Source: Halomonas ventosae
Lineage (GTDB): Bacteria; Pseudomonadota; Gammaproteobacteria; Pseudomonadales; Halomonadaceae
Reading direction: 5' to 3'
NCBI RefSeq assembly: GCF_004363555.1
Contig: NZ_SNZJ01000002.1
Location: 62,001 to 126,000, forward strand
Length of the DNA: 64,000 bases
Within the stretch, counting starts at the first letter, position 1; every line of letters starts with the position of its first letter. This document shows, one piece after another, positions 26,941-34,952 of the stretch. The notes beneath the pieces were generated by a model. That model was not told where the DNA came from. It did no database searches and worked only from the letters and a program-made list of their open reading frames with translations. A program made the translations under genes and the position numbers.

Positions 26941-27219
26941 CTAGGCCTTCTTGCCGCCGTCGAAGTCGATATCCATGCGGATGTGCCAGTCGGTCGGGGG
27001 CAGGCTGACCACCTTGATGGCGTGGTCGGTCATGGCCTGGCGCAACGCTTCATACTCCGCGCCACCGGCCGCCTTGAGCCGGGCCAGTTCGTTCTCGGTG
27101 TGGCCCTGGCTCCCCAGGTAGTTCTTGGCCGTCTGTCGAAGGGCATCGCCGGTCTCACCGCTGATGAGCTGGTGAAATTCCTCATCGGCCATGCTGACGT
27201 TCTCGATGACGATCTCCAT
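26941..27219 (-). CDS. Small acidic protein of unknown function
   Basis: A 92-residue soluble protein with no signal peptide or membrane segment: acidic, helix-rich (EEFHQLISGETGDALRQTAK), ending in a hydrophobic strand and DIDFDGGKKA. An AGGAGC-like site (AAGGAGCG on the coding strand) lies about six bases before its ATG, which supports a real gene. Not recognised. It runs in the same direction as the radical-SAM gene upstream but is separated by 135 bases, in which nothing distinct is seen. Confidence 0.55.
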   Translation of the reverse strand: MEIVIENVSMADEEFHQLISGETGDALRQTAKNYLGSQGHTENELARLKAAGGAEYEALRQAMTDHAIKVVSLPPTDWHIRMDIDFDGGKKA

Positions 27220-27354
27220 GCATCGCTCCTTGCTGCGTGGGCTGTCAGTGTGTCCGAGCCGACTGTTCCATCCCCGAGGCCTCGGGTGACGGCTCGCCCC
27301 ATAGTGGGCAGCGATGGGAGGCGAGGAGTTCCCTGATCGTCGGCCTCGGCCCGT

Positions 27355-27987
27355 TCAATGACGCAGTTCGAGCCGCTCGAAGTGGGGTCGTAGACGGCGC
27401 ACCAGCGCCTCCAGGGCCTCCCGCGGCGGGGCGCCGGCCACCGGCAGGCAGTAGTCGGGGTCGCGGCAGCGCTCCACGCGGGCCACCTGAATGGCATAGA
27501 GGCGCACGCCGCAGTCGGCCAGCGTCATGGCCAGGCGCTCCAGGTCCTCCAGGGCGAAGTCCCGCCCGCGCCCCTTGACGTCCAGGGCCACCCAGTCGAG
27601 CCGCGGCAGCAGGGCGGCCAGGCGATCCGGGTAGGGGCCGGCGGTATGCAGCCCCACGGCCAATCCCATCTCGCGTGCCTGCTCGAGGGCGCGGGGGAGG
27701 TCGGCATGCAGGGTGGGCTCGCCGCCGCTGAACACCACCGCATCCAGCCCGTCGGGCCGGGCCTCCAGGAAGGCGCGCATCGCCTCCCACTCGCCGGGCT
27801 CGCCGCGGCGGGGGCTGGCCATCTCGCTCACCTCGCAGTAGCCGCACTGCAGGGGACAGCCCTGGAGATGGATCACGGCGGCGCGCCGGCCCGGGAAGTC
27901 CAGCGTGCTCGATGCGGTCAGGCTCGCCACCGGGAGGCGGATGTCGGCGCCCTCGGCCGGCTCCAGGCGCAGGAGCGGCCCGATCAT
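27355..27987 (-). CDS. NrdG-like radical-SAM activase without a visible NrdD partner
   Basis: A 210-residue radical-SAM protein with the cluster motif GCPLQCGYCE and TLDFPGRRAAVIHLQ, both typical of anaerobic ribonucleotide reductase activating proteins. A FSGGEPTLH glycine motif follows. NrdG normally makes the glycyl radical on NrdD, but no nrdD is in the window and the local reductase is class II, which needs no activase. Its ATG overlaps the ubiV stop (ATGA), so it is translated with the ubiquinone genes. NrdD may be elsewhere in the genome, or this protein may have another substrate. Confidence 0.82.
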   Translation of the reverse strand: MIGPLLRLEPAEGADIRLPVASLTASSTLDFPGRRAAVIHLQGCPLQCGYCEVSEMASPRRGEPGEWEAMRAFLEARPDGLDAVVFSGGEPTLHADLPRALEQAREMGLAVGLHTAGPYPDRLAALLPRLDWVALDVKGRGRDFALEDLERLAMTLADCGVRLYAIQVARVERCRDPDYCLPVAGAPPREALEALVRRLRPHFERLELRH

Positions 27988-28916
27988 GGCGTGGCCACCC
28001 CGCGGGTGTTGTCCATGCCGGGCCGTCCGTGCCAGTAGCCGTCGCAGACCTCGGCGTCCACCAGCGCCAGCGGGTCGGGGGCGGGAAGCTCGCCGCGGCG
28101 GGCCGCATCGAAGGCCCCGACCACCTCGGCCATGCCTTCGGGCCGCGGGCTCAGCCGGGCGATCCCGACGCCCATCCCGGCCATGTCGCCCACCTCGTGG
28201 CGTAGGTCCTGGCAGGCGCCGGAGAGGGTCTGGATGCCGTTGAGGGTGAAGACCTCCCTCGACTCCTGTGAACGCAGCGCCAGGCCCTGGGGATATTTCT
28301 GGCAGACAAACCGGCAGCGGTCCTTGGGCTTCTGGTGGCGGCGCGCGGTGAAGCAGCGCGACGACCAGGCCAGCGGCAGGTGGCCGTAGGCGAACACCTC
28401 GCAGGGCTGCTCGAGCCCCTGTTCGCGGCAGTCGGCCAGCAGCCGGGCGAGGTCACTCCGCGACATTTCCACCGGGGCCTGCCAGCCCTGCATGCCGGCG
28501 CGGGCCAGCACCGCCAGGGTGGCGGGGTTGTAGAGGTTCAGCGCCGCACCGGCGACGAAGGGCAGGCCGGCCGCCGAGAGGCGTTGCACCGCACTCTGGT
28601 CGTTGGCCTCGACGGTGAATTCGCCGTTGTCGCACAGCTTGCGCAGGTCGCGCAGGTCGGCCTCGGATTCGATCAGGGTCTGGCTGGCCAGCACGACGCG
28701 CTTGCCGCTCTGGGCCAGTTCGCGGCCGATGCCCAGCCAGTCGTCGAGCTTCATGTCGCGACGCCGGGAGCAGACCGTCTCGCCCAGGGCGACGGTCTCC
28801 ACGGGCCAGTCGGCAGCCTCGCGGTAGAAGTCGGCATAGTGCTCGCGGGTCCAGTAGAAGAGCACCGGGCCCAGGGCGAGCTGCAGGGAAGACGAGGGAG
28901 AGGAGGAAGTCGGCAT
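27984..28916 (-). CDS. ubiV: UbiV, iron-sulfur subunit of the anaerobic ubiquinone hydroxylase
   Basis: A 310-residue U32-peptidase-like protein. The expected 4Fe-4S cysteines are visible: one near the N terminus in GETVCSRRRDM and three in SSRCFTARRHQKPKDRCRFVCQ (C-x12-C-x3-C). E. coli UbiV pairs with UbiU to hydroxylate ubiquinone precursors without oxygen, using prephenate as the oxygen donor. The gene follows ubiU by 21 bases and overlaps the nrdG-like gene. Database labels such as 'U32 family peptidase' are misleading for it. Confidence 0.93.
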   Translation of the reverse strand: MPTSSSPSSSLQLALGPVLFYWTREHYADFYREAADWPVETVALGETVCSRRRDMKLDDWLGIGRELAQSGKRVVLASQTLIESEADLRDLRKLCDNGEFTVEANDQSAVQRLSAAGLPFVAGAALNLYNPATLAVLARAGMQGWQAPVEMSRSDLARLLADCREQGLEQPCEVFAYGHLPLAWSSRCFTARRHQKPKDRCRFVCQKYPQGLALRSQESREVFTLNGIQTLSGACQDLRHEVGDMAGMGVGIARLSPRPEGMAEVVGAFDAARRGELPAPDPLALVDAEVCDGYWHGRPGMDNTRGVATP

Positions 28917-28937
28917 GGTGGCTCCTGTGAGGTGACG

Positions 28938-29933
28938 CTATTTCCAGCGGCGCTCGTAGGCACCCAGGGTGGTGGTGGCGCCCTCGGAGAGCTCGCCGAG
29001 ACCGGCCATCCAGGCGGGGTCCGGGTGGAAGTGCTCGGGGGCCCGATCGACACGATCCAGCGCCTTGCGCCAGATGCCGGCGACCTTCGACACGTAGGCG
29101 GGGCTGCGCTGTCGGCCCTCGATCTTCACCGCACTGATGCCCAGCTCCTTGAGCTCCGGGAGCAGCTCCAGGGTGTTGAGACTGGTGGGCTCCTCGATGG
29201 CGTGGTAGGTCTCGCCCCCCACCTCGAAGCGGCCCTTGCACAGGGTGGGGTAGCCGGCGCGCTCGCCCTCGGCGTAGCGGTCGATCAGCACGCCGTTGAG
29301 GCGTGACTCCAGGCCCCGAGGGGTCTCCTCCCAGCGCACATGGGCCGCCGGCGAGCAGACGCCGCGGGTGTTGGGGGATTCACCGGTCAGGTACGAGGAG
29401 AGATAGCAGCGCCCCTCGGCCATGATGCAGAGGCTGCCGAAGGCGAATACCTCGAGCTCCACCGGGCTCTGCTTCGCCAGGTCTCGCACCTGGGTGATGG
29501 AGAGCACGCGGGGCAGCACGGCGCGCCTTATGCCGAACTGCTCGTGGTAGAAGCGCAGCGCCTCGTGGCTCGTCGCCGAGCCCTGCACCGAGAGGTGGCG
29601 GGCGAGGTCCGGATGGCGGCGGGCGGCGTAGTCGAGCAGCCCCATGTCGGCCATGATCAGGGCGTCGACGCCAAGATCCGCGGCCTGGTCAACGGCGCGG
29701 GTCCACATCGCCCAGCCGTCGGGCTGCGGGTAGGTATTGATGGCGCAGAACACCCGCTTGCCGCGGGCATGGGCGTAGTCGATGCCCTCCCGGGCGCGCC
29801 TGTCGGTGAAGTTGAGGCCGGCGAACTGGCGGGCGTTGGTGGTGTTCTGGAAGCCGAAGTAGACGGCATCGGCGCCCTCGTCCACGGCACGCTTCAGGGC
29901 GGGCAGGTTGCCGGCGGGGCAGACGAGCTCCAT
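28938..29933 (-). CDS. ubiU: UbiU, iron-sulfur subunit of the anaerobic ubiquinone hydroxylase
   Basis: A 331-residue U32-family protein starting MELVCPAGNLPALKRAVDEG. Four likely cluster cysteines appear in GSLCIMAEGRCYLSS, TRGVCSPA and YPTLCKG, matching the pattern of E. coli UbiU. It forms the heterodimer with UbiV. It is the first gene of the leftward ubiU-ubiV-nrdG unit. A Dnr-type box centred at 29998.5, a TAGCAT -10-like element and a predicted start near 29957 precede it with correct spacing, indicating anaerobic/NO-linked induction together with ubiT. Confidence 0.94.
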   Translation of the reverse strand: MELVCPAGNLPALKRAVDEGADAVYFGFQNTTNARQFAGLNFTDRRAREGIDYAHARGKRVFCAINTYPQPDGWAMWTRAVDQAADLGVDALIMADMGLLDYAARRHPDLARHLSVQGSATSHEALRFYHEQFGIRRAVLPRVLSITQVRDLAKQSPVELEVFAFGSLCIMAEGRCYLSSYLTGESPNTRGVCSPAAHVRWEETPRGLESRLNGVLIDRYAEGERAGYPTLCKGRFEVGGETYHAIEEPTSLNTLELLPELKELGISAVKIEGRQRSPAYVSKVAGIWRKALDRVDRAPEHFHPDPAWMAGLGELSEGATTTLGAYERRWK

Positions 29934-29991
29934 GGCGAGACTCCTCTCGATGAAAACCCGACCATGCTAGTCGACCATCCCTGCCGGGCCC

Positions 29992-30005
29992 TTGACTGGC
30001 GTCAT
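29992..30005 (-). promoter_or_regulatory. Dnr/FNR-family box for ubiUV
   Basis: TTGAC-TGGC-GTCAT matches the local palindrome at nine of ten positions. On the minus strand a TAGCAT hexamer (29964-29969) and a start near 29957 lie at the spacing expected for activation from -41.5. Confidence 0.62.
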
Positions 30006-30029
30006 GGCGAGGCGGCATTCGCGTCGGGC

Positions 30030-30043
30030 GTGATGCAGGTCAT
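30030..30043. promoter_or_regulatory. Weaker Dnr/FNR-like box upstream of the globin gene
   Basis: GTGAT-GCAG-GTCAT keeps TGAT and GTCA with the correct four-base spacing, 90 bases before the globin ATG. It may serve the globin gene while the stronger site at 29992 serves ubiU. No clear -10 is seen. Confidence 0.35.
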
Positions 30044-30132
30044 GCCCGGGCCATGCGGACGACAGCCGGCGAGGCCTGGCGCGAGCATCTGGCCTAGTCT
30101 TGGGTCAGGCCTGCTCATCGGGTGGGGTGGTC

Positions 30133-30561
30133 ATGGACATTGAACGCCTGTTCGATGCCAGTTACGTGCGAGTGCTGAGCCGGGAGGTCGAGGGACAGGC
30201 GTTCTTCGAGGCCTTCTACGAGCGCTTTATTGCGGCGTCCCCGGAGGTCGCGGTGAAGTTTCGCCATACCGACATGGCGCGCCAGCGGGCCATGCTCAAG
30301 AAGGCCTTCTATCACCTGCTGGCGTTCTACGCGTCGAGCCATGCCGACTACTACCTGCAGCAGGTGGCGGTCAGCCACGGCCGCGCCCACCTGGACATCG
30401 CCCCGGCGCTCTATGACCTCTGGCTCGAGACCCTGATCGACACGGTTCGCACCTTCGACGAGCAGTTCGATGACGAGGTGGAGCTGGCTTGGCGGCTGGT
30501 GATGACCCCGGGCATCGTCTTCATGACCTTCCATTACGACCGCGGCACCCGTTGCGACTAG
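30133..30561 (+). CDS. Bacterial globin
   Basis: A 142-residue all-helical protein recognisable as a stand-alone globin. The pre-F and F helices read HADYYLQQVAVSHGRAHLDI with a candidate proximal histidine in the VSHGRAH stretch, and helix G/H includes YDLWLETLIDTVRTFDEQF. Such globins bind O2 or NO and are common beside NO-response genes in denitrifiers. The ATG at 30133 is preferred over an upstream in-frame GTG/ATG because homologues start at ME/MDIERLF-type sequence. It converges with the hemerythrin gene across a hairpin. Confidence 0.72.
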   Translation: MDIERLFDASYVRVLSREVEGQAFFEAFYERFIAASPEVAVKFRHTDMARQRAMLKKAFYHLLAFYASSHADYYLQQVAVSHGRAHLDIAPALYDLWLETLIDTVRTFDEQFDDEVELAWRLVMTPGIVFMTFHYDRGTRCD

Positions 30562-30574
30562 GCGAATGCAGGGA

Positions 30575-30602
30575 GCCCCCATGGGCGGATGTTCATGGGG
30601 GC
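30575..30602. terminator. Terminator between globin and hemerythrin genes
   Basis: GCCCCCATG and CATGGGGGC form a perfect 9-bp stem with a 10-base loop, lying between two convergent genes. Confidence 0.6.
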
Positions 30603-30631
30603 CGATACCGTGGAACCGGCGGATTGTCGGG

Positions 30632-31249
30632 TCAGGACGCGGCCGCCGGCCTGGCGTCGCAGAGCGGGCAGAAGTCGGCCTGCTCACTGTGGCCCAGACG
30701 CAGGCCGGTGTGGTTATCGGCGATCTGCCGGTAGAGCGTCTGGAAGCCGGGGCTGCCTTCGGCGGGGCTCGCCAGCGGGATGCGGGGCGACATCTCATCC
30801 AGCTCGGCGGCGGGGATACAGCGCTTGATGAGCGGATAGACGTGGCGGTTCTCGCTGTGCAGGTGATGGTGATAGAGCTCGCTGAAGGCGCGAGCCAGGT
30901 TGAGTCGGCCGGGGTCGAGCTCATCCTCCGGCATCTCATCCGCCTGGCGACGGAAGGTCGCCTCGAGCTCGTTTCCATCGCGGGTGATCCGCCGGTGCTC
31001 CTCGGAGAGCACCGCGAGCAGCTCGGCGCTCTGTGCGTGGCAGCCGGCCAGGCGGGCAAAGAGGGCATCCTCCACCGGGTGGTGCCACTCCTCGGGCTGA
31101 TGGGTCAGGTAGTGGCAGAGCCTGGCCAGCAGTCGGTAGTCGGGGAGCTCGTCGCAGGCGGCGATATGCAGCTGGCGGTCGAGGATGCAGAGCAGCGCCG
31201 CATAGCGATGGTGGTCGGCGTGCAGGCGTTCGAGAATGATGGCTTTCAT
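30632..31249 (-). CDS. Hemerythrin-domain protein
   Basis: A 205-residue cytoplasmic four-helix protein with several diiron-type ligands: LHADHHRYAALL at the start, HQPEEWHHPVEDALFARL, EEHRRITRD and HLHSENRHVYPLI. The C terminus ends in FCPLCDARPAAAS, a CxxC that could bind metal or cycle redox state. Hemerythrin-like proteins bind O2, NO or iron. It lies 59 bases downstream of ytfE on the same strand, with a hairpin between, so it probably shares the NorR/sigma54-driven transcript at a lower level. A role in iron storage or NO-damage repair is inferred. Confidence 0.85.
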   Translation of the reverse strand: MKAIILERLHADHHRYAALLCILDRQLHIAACDELPDYRLLARLCHYLTHQPEEWHHPVEDALFARLAGCHAQSAELLAVLSEEHRRITRDGNELEATFRRQADEMPEDELDPGRLNLARAFSELYHHHLHSENRHVYPLIKRCIPAAELDEMSPRIPLASPAEGSPGFQTLYRQIADNHTGLRLGHSEQADFCPLCDARPAAAS

Positions 31250-31261
31250 GGTGGCCTCCTT

Positions 31262-31287
31262 GACGCACCGCCGGGTCGCGGTGCGTC
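31262..31287 (-). terminator. Hairpin between ytfE and the hemerythrin gene
   Basis: GACGCACCG and CGGTGCGTC pair perfectly over 9 bp with an 8-base loop, in the 59-base gap. No T tract follows; partial attenuation is likely. Confidence 0.45.
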
Positions 31288-31308
31288 GCGGCTGGGCGCC
31301 GCCCGGGT

Positions 31309-31965
31309 TCAGCCGGCGCGCTCGAAGAGCAGGTTGTTCTCCAGGTGGATGTGCTGCATCAGGTCGTCACGGAACTCATGCAGCCCGGTGTAGAGGGCAC
31401 GCCAGGTGGTGCAGGCGCCCTTGGGCGGGGTGATGTCGTCGGTCAGCGCCGCCAGCTGTTCGAGGTGTTCGCCGTGGTCGTCGTGCTCGTGGCGCATCAC
31501 CGCGATGGGCCCCTGGGCCTGGGCGCCCATGCCCCGGCGAAGCATCGGGAAGAGGATCTGCTCCTCCTTCTGCATGTGGCTCTCCATCTCCTGGTAGATC
31601 GTGGTGAGCAGGTCGGCCAGGCCGTTGGGGCAGGTGTCTCGCTCGCCGTGGACCTGCTCGACGCGGCGCGCCATGCGCACCAGTTCGGGCAGCTGCTGGC
31701 GGTGGACGTCGTGGTAGCGGGTCAGGATATGGTCGATCAGCTCGTCGTTGCTGGCCGACTGCCAGTCGCGCTCGTCGCTTTCGCCGGCGGGCAGCCCCTC
31801 GAGTGCGTCCACCAGCGCCTCGGGGGCCAGTCCGACGCGCTCGGCGGCCTCGCGCAGGCTGATGCGGCCGCCGCAGCAGAAGTCGATATTGTGGTCGCGG
31901 AACACCCGGGTGGCGCCGGGCAGGGTCAGGGCGGTACGGCCGACGGTCTGTTCGATCAGGCTCAT
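31309..31965 (-). CDS. ytfE: YtfE/RIC/DnrN-type iron-sulfur cluster repair diiron protein
   Basis: A 218-residue protein with the ScdA N-terminal domain carrying DHNIDFCCGG (about residue 30) and a C-terminal hemerythrin-type diiron domain (YHDVHRQQLPEL, HMQKEEQILFPML, MRHEHDDHGEHL, HIHLENNLLFER). The family repairs iron-sulfur clusters damaged by NO and can reduce NO. AAGGAG lies nine bases before the ATG. A near-perfect sigma54 promoter at 32006-32021 and three NorR-type sites precede it, and norR is divergent, so NO induction is well supported by the DNA. Confidence 0.95.
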   Translation of the reverse strand: MSLIEQTVGRTALTLPGATRVFRDHNIDFCCGGRISLREAAERVGLAPEALVDALEGLPAGESDERDWQSASNDELIDHILTRYHDVHRQQLPELVRMARRVEQVHGERDTCPNGLADLLTTIYQEMESHMQKEEQILFPMLRRGMGAQAQGPIAVMRHEHDDHGEHLEQLAALTDDITPPKGACTTWRALYTGLHEFRDDLMQHIHLENNLLFERAG

Positions 31966-32005
31966 GGCAGGAGCTCCTTGGTCAGGTAGGTGACGACCTG
32001 CATGA

Positions 32006-32021
32006 AGCAAGCGGCGTGCCA
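32006..32021 (-). promoter_or_regulatory. Sigma54 promoter of ytfE
   Basis: On the minus strand the sequence TGGCACG-CCGC-TTGCT matches the sigma54 -24/-12 consensus TGGCACG-N4-TTGCW at every defined base. Transcription would start near 31996, about 30 bases before the ytfE ATG. Confidence 0.9.
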
Positions 32022-32061
32022 GTTTCCAACTGCCTGTTTTATAGGGTATCGAGGCCAGGAT

Positions 32062-32118
32062 GGTGAAAAGCACCCGAATCGAATAGGGTAGAGTGAACCC
32101 TTCAAGGTGAATATCACC
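32062..32118 (-). promoter_or_regulatory. Three NorR-type activator sites (GGT-N7-ACC) between ytfE and norR
   Basis: Exact GGT-N7-ACC sites occur at 32062-32074, 32087-32099 and 32106-32118, centred roughly 72, 97 and 116 bases upstream of the predicted ytfE start. Three such sites are the known arrangement for NorR on norAB of Ralstonia eutropha and norVW of E. coli. The last site abuts the norR ATG, so autoregulation is likely. Confidence 0.88.
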
Positions 32119-33645
<1,527 letters not shown>

Positions 33646-33707
33646 ACCTCAGGTCGGTGGCGTCTCGCCGCCCCGCCTTGACGCCGCGGCGACCTTGGCT
33701 AGCTTTA

Positions 33708-33730
33708 AAGAAGTATATTTTATGCTTGTT
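33708..33730 (+). promoter_or_regulatory. NsrR-like operator upstream of the secreted protein/sdhB unit
   Basis: AAGAAGTATAT-T-TTATGCTTGTT is an imperfect 11-1-11 dyad (8 of 11 self-symmetric); the halves match the NsrR half-site at about 8-9 and 7 positions. It lies 47 bases before the first gene. Moderate match. Confidence 0.5.
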
Positions 33731-33776
33731 AATGGCGGGCCCATGGGGCTCGCGCTTGCCAACGCAGGAGGCCATC

Positions 33777-34124
33777 ATGTCGACGCATCATCGAATATCA
33801 CTTTCGCCAGGCAAGGTCTCAGGCGCCCTGATGCTGGCGGCCTCGCTGCTGCTGGGCAGTGCCGCCCTGGCCGATGACCATGAAGCCATGGAGTCCGGCG
33901 ATGTATGGCTGCCTAGCCTGATCACCGAGACGCCCCAGGAGGGCTTCGCCCTGGCGGTGAAACTCTCCCAGAAGGGGGTGGGCACCACCCAGCCGGACGC
34001 CGAGGTGCGCAAGGCGCAGCGTCCCGAGTATGCCGAGGATCCCGACAGCCTGATCGCGGCCTCCCACGTCATCGCCACCCACTTCCAGACCGTCGCCGCG
34101 GCCAATGACTACTGGCGGGAGTGA
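33777..34124 (+). CDS. Small secreted protein of unknown function preceding a lone sdhB
   Basis: A 115-residue protein with a signal peptide (VSGALMLAASLLLGSAALA, cleavage before DDHEAM). The mature part of about 85 residues is acidic, has no cysteine, and includes LPSLITETPQEGFALAVKLSQ and SHVIATHFQTVAAANDYW. Not recognised; not a cytochrome. AGGAG sits six bases before ATG 33777. An NsrR-like operator is upstream, and the lone SdhB gene begins 42 bases after the stop, so the two look co-transcribed. It may be a periplasmic partner of NO or succinate metabolism, which is only a guess. Confidence 0.7.
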   Translation: MSTHHRISLSPGKVSGALMLAASLLLGSAALADDHEAMESGDVWLPSLITETPQEGFALAVKLSQKGVGTTQPDAEVRKAQRPEYAEDPDSLIAASHVIATHFQTVAAANDYWRE

Positions 34125-34165
34125 CCCCGAAAGAGTGAATTCGATGTATCGCCGGGAGAGCGACC

Positions 34166-34873
34166 ATGATCAAGGTACGGCTCTATCGCTACCATCCCGA
34201 TGAGGATGACCGGCCACGCCTCGAGACGCTGGAGGTGGATGAGCGTTTCCGCAGGACGATGGTGCTCGATGTGCTCGAGCACCTGAAGCAGCGCGATGCC
34301 ACCCTGGCCTTTCGGCGCTCCTGCCGCGAGGGGGTGTGCGGCTCCGATGGCATGAACATCAACGGCAGGAACGGCCTGGCCTGCATCACGCCGGTGGAGG
34401 AGGTGCTGGAACTCGGCGATACCCTGACCCTGCGTCCGCTTCCCGGCATGCCGGTGATCCGCGACCTGGTCGTCGACCAGACGCTGTTCTTTCGCCAGTT
34501 CGAGAAGATCCGCCCCTGGCTGATCAACGATGAGCCGCCCACCGCCACCGAGCGCCGCCAGAGCCCGGCTGACCGCGAGAAGCTCGATGGCCTCTACGAA
34601 TGCATCCTCTGCGCCTGCTGCAGCTCGGCCTGCCCCTCCTGGTGGTGGAACCCCGACAGGTACATCGGCCCGGCCGGGCTCATCCAGGCCTACCGCTTCC
34701 TGATCGACAGCCGGGACACCGCCACCGACGAGCGACTGGCCGAGCTCGACGACCCCTTCAGCGTGTTCCGCTGCCGACAGATCGCCAACTGCACCTGGGT
34801 CTGCCCCAAGGGGCTCAACCCGATGCGCGCCATCGGCCATATCAAGGCGATGCTGCTGGCGCGCGGCAGCTGA
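34166..34873 (+). CDS. Lone succinate dehydrogenase iron-sulfur subunit (SdhB paralogue)
   Basis: A 235-residue protein of normal SdhB length with every cluster ligand: 2Fe-2S in SCREGVCGSDGMNINGRNG plus LAC, 4Fe-4S in CILCACCSSACPSWWWN, 3Fe-4S in RCRQIANC and CPKGLNP. The sequence is very close in style to E. coli SdhB. No sdhA, sdhC or sdhD lies nearby, so it must act as a spare or alternative electron-transfer subunit for a complex encoded elsewhere, or in a new complex. Its place among NO-defence genes, behind an NsrR-like operator, suggests replacement of NO-damaged SdhB. A GGGAGAG precedes the ATG. Confidence 0.92.
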   Translation: MIKVRLYRYHPDEDDRPRLETLEVDERFRRTMVLDVLEHLKQRDATLAFRRSCREGVCGSDGMNINGRNGLACITPVEEVLELGDTLTLRPLPGMPVIRDLVVDQTLFFRQFEKIRPWLINDEPPTATERRQSPADREKLDGLYECILCACCSSACPSWWWNPDRYIGPAGLIQAYRFLIDSRDTATDERLAELDDPFSVFRCRQIANCTWVCPKGLNPMRAIGHIKAMLLARGS

Positions 34874-34901
34874 GACCCATTTCCAGCACCTAGGCAGCAC
34901 G

Positions 34902-34930
34902 ACGACGCCCCGGCCATGCCGGGGCGTCGT
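34902..34930. terminator. Bidirectional terminator between the sdhB paralogue and hmp
   Basis: ACGACGCCCCGGC / GCCGGGGCGTCGT form a 13-bp perfect stem around CAT, between convergent genes. Confidence 0.75.
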
Positions 34931-34952
34931 GGGTGTGGCAGGTGGGCGGGTC

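Noticed and set aside
33679..33692. TTGAC-GCCG half-site before the secreted-protein/sdhB unit as a Dnr box
   Set aside because: The right half (CGGCG) has no match to GTCAA, so only an isolated half-site is present.
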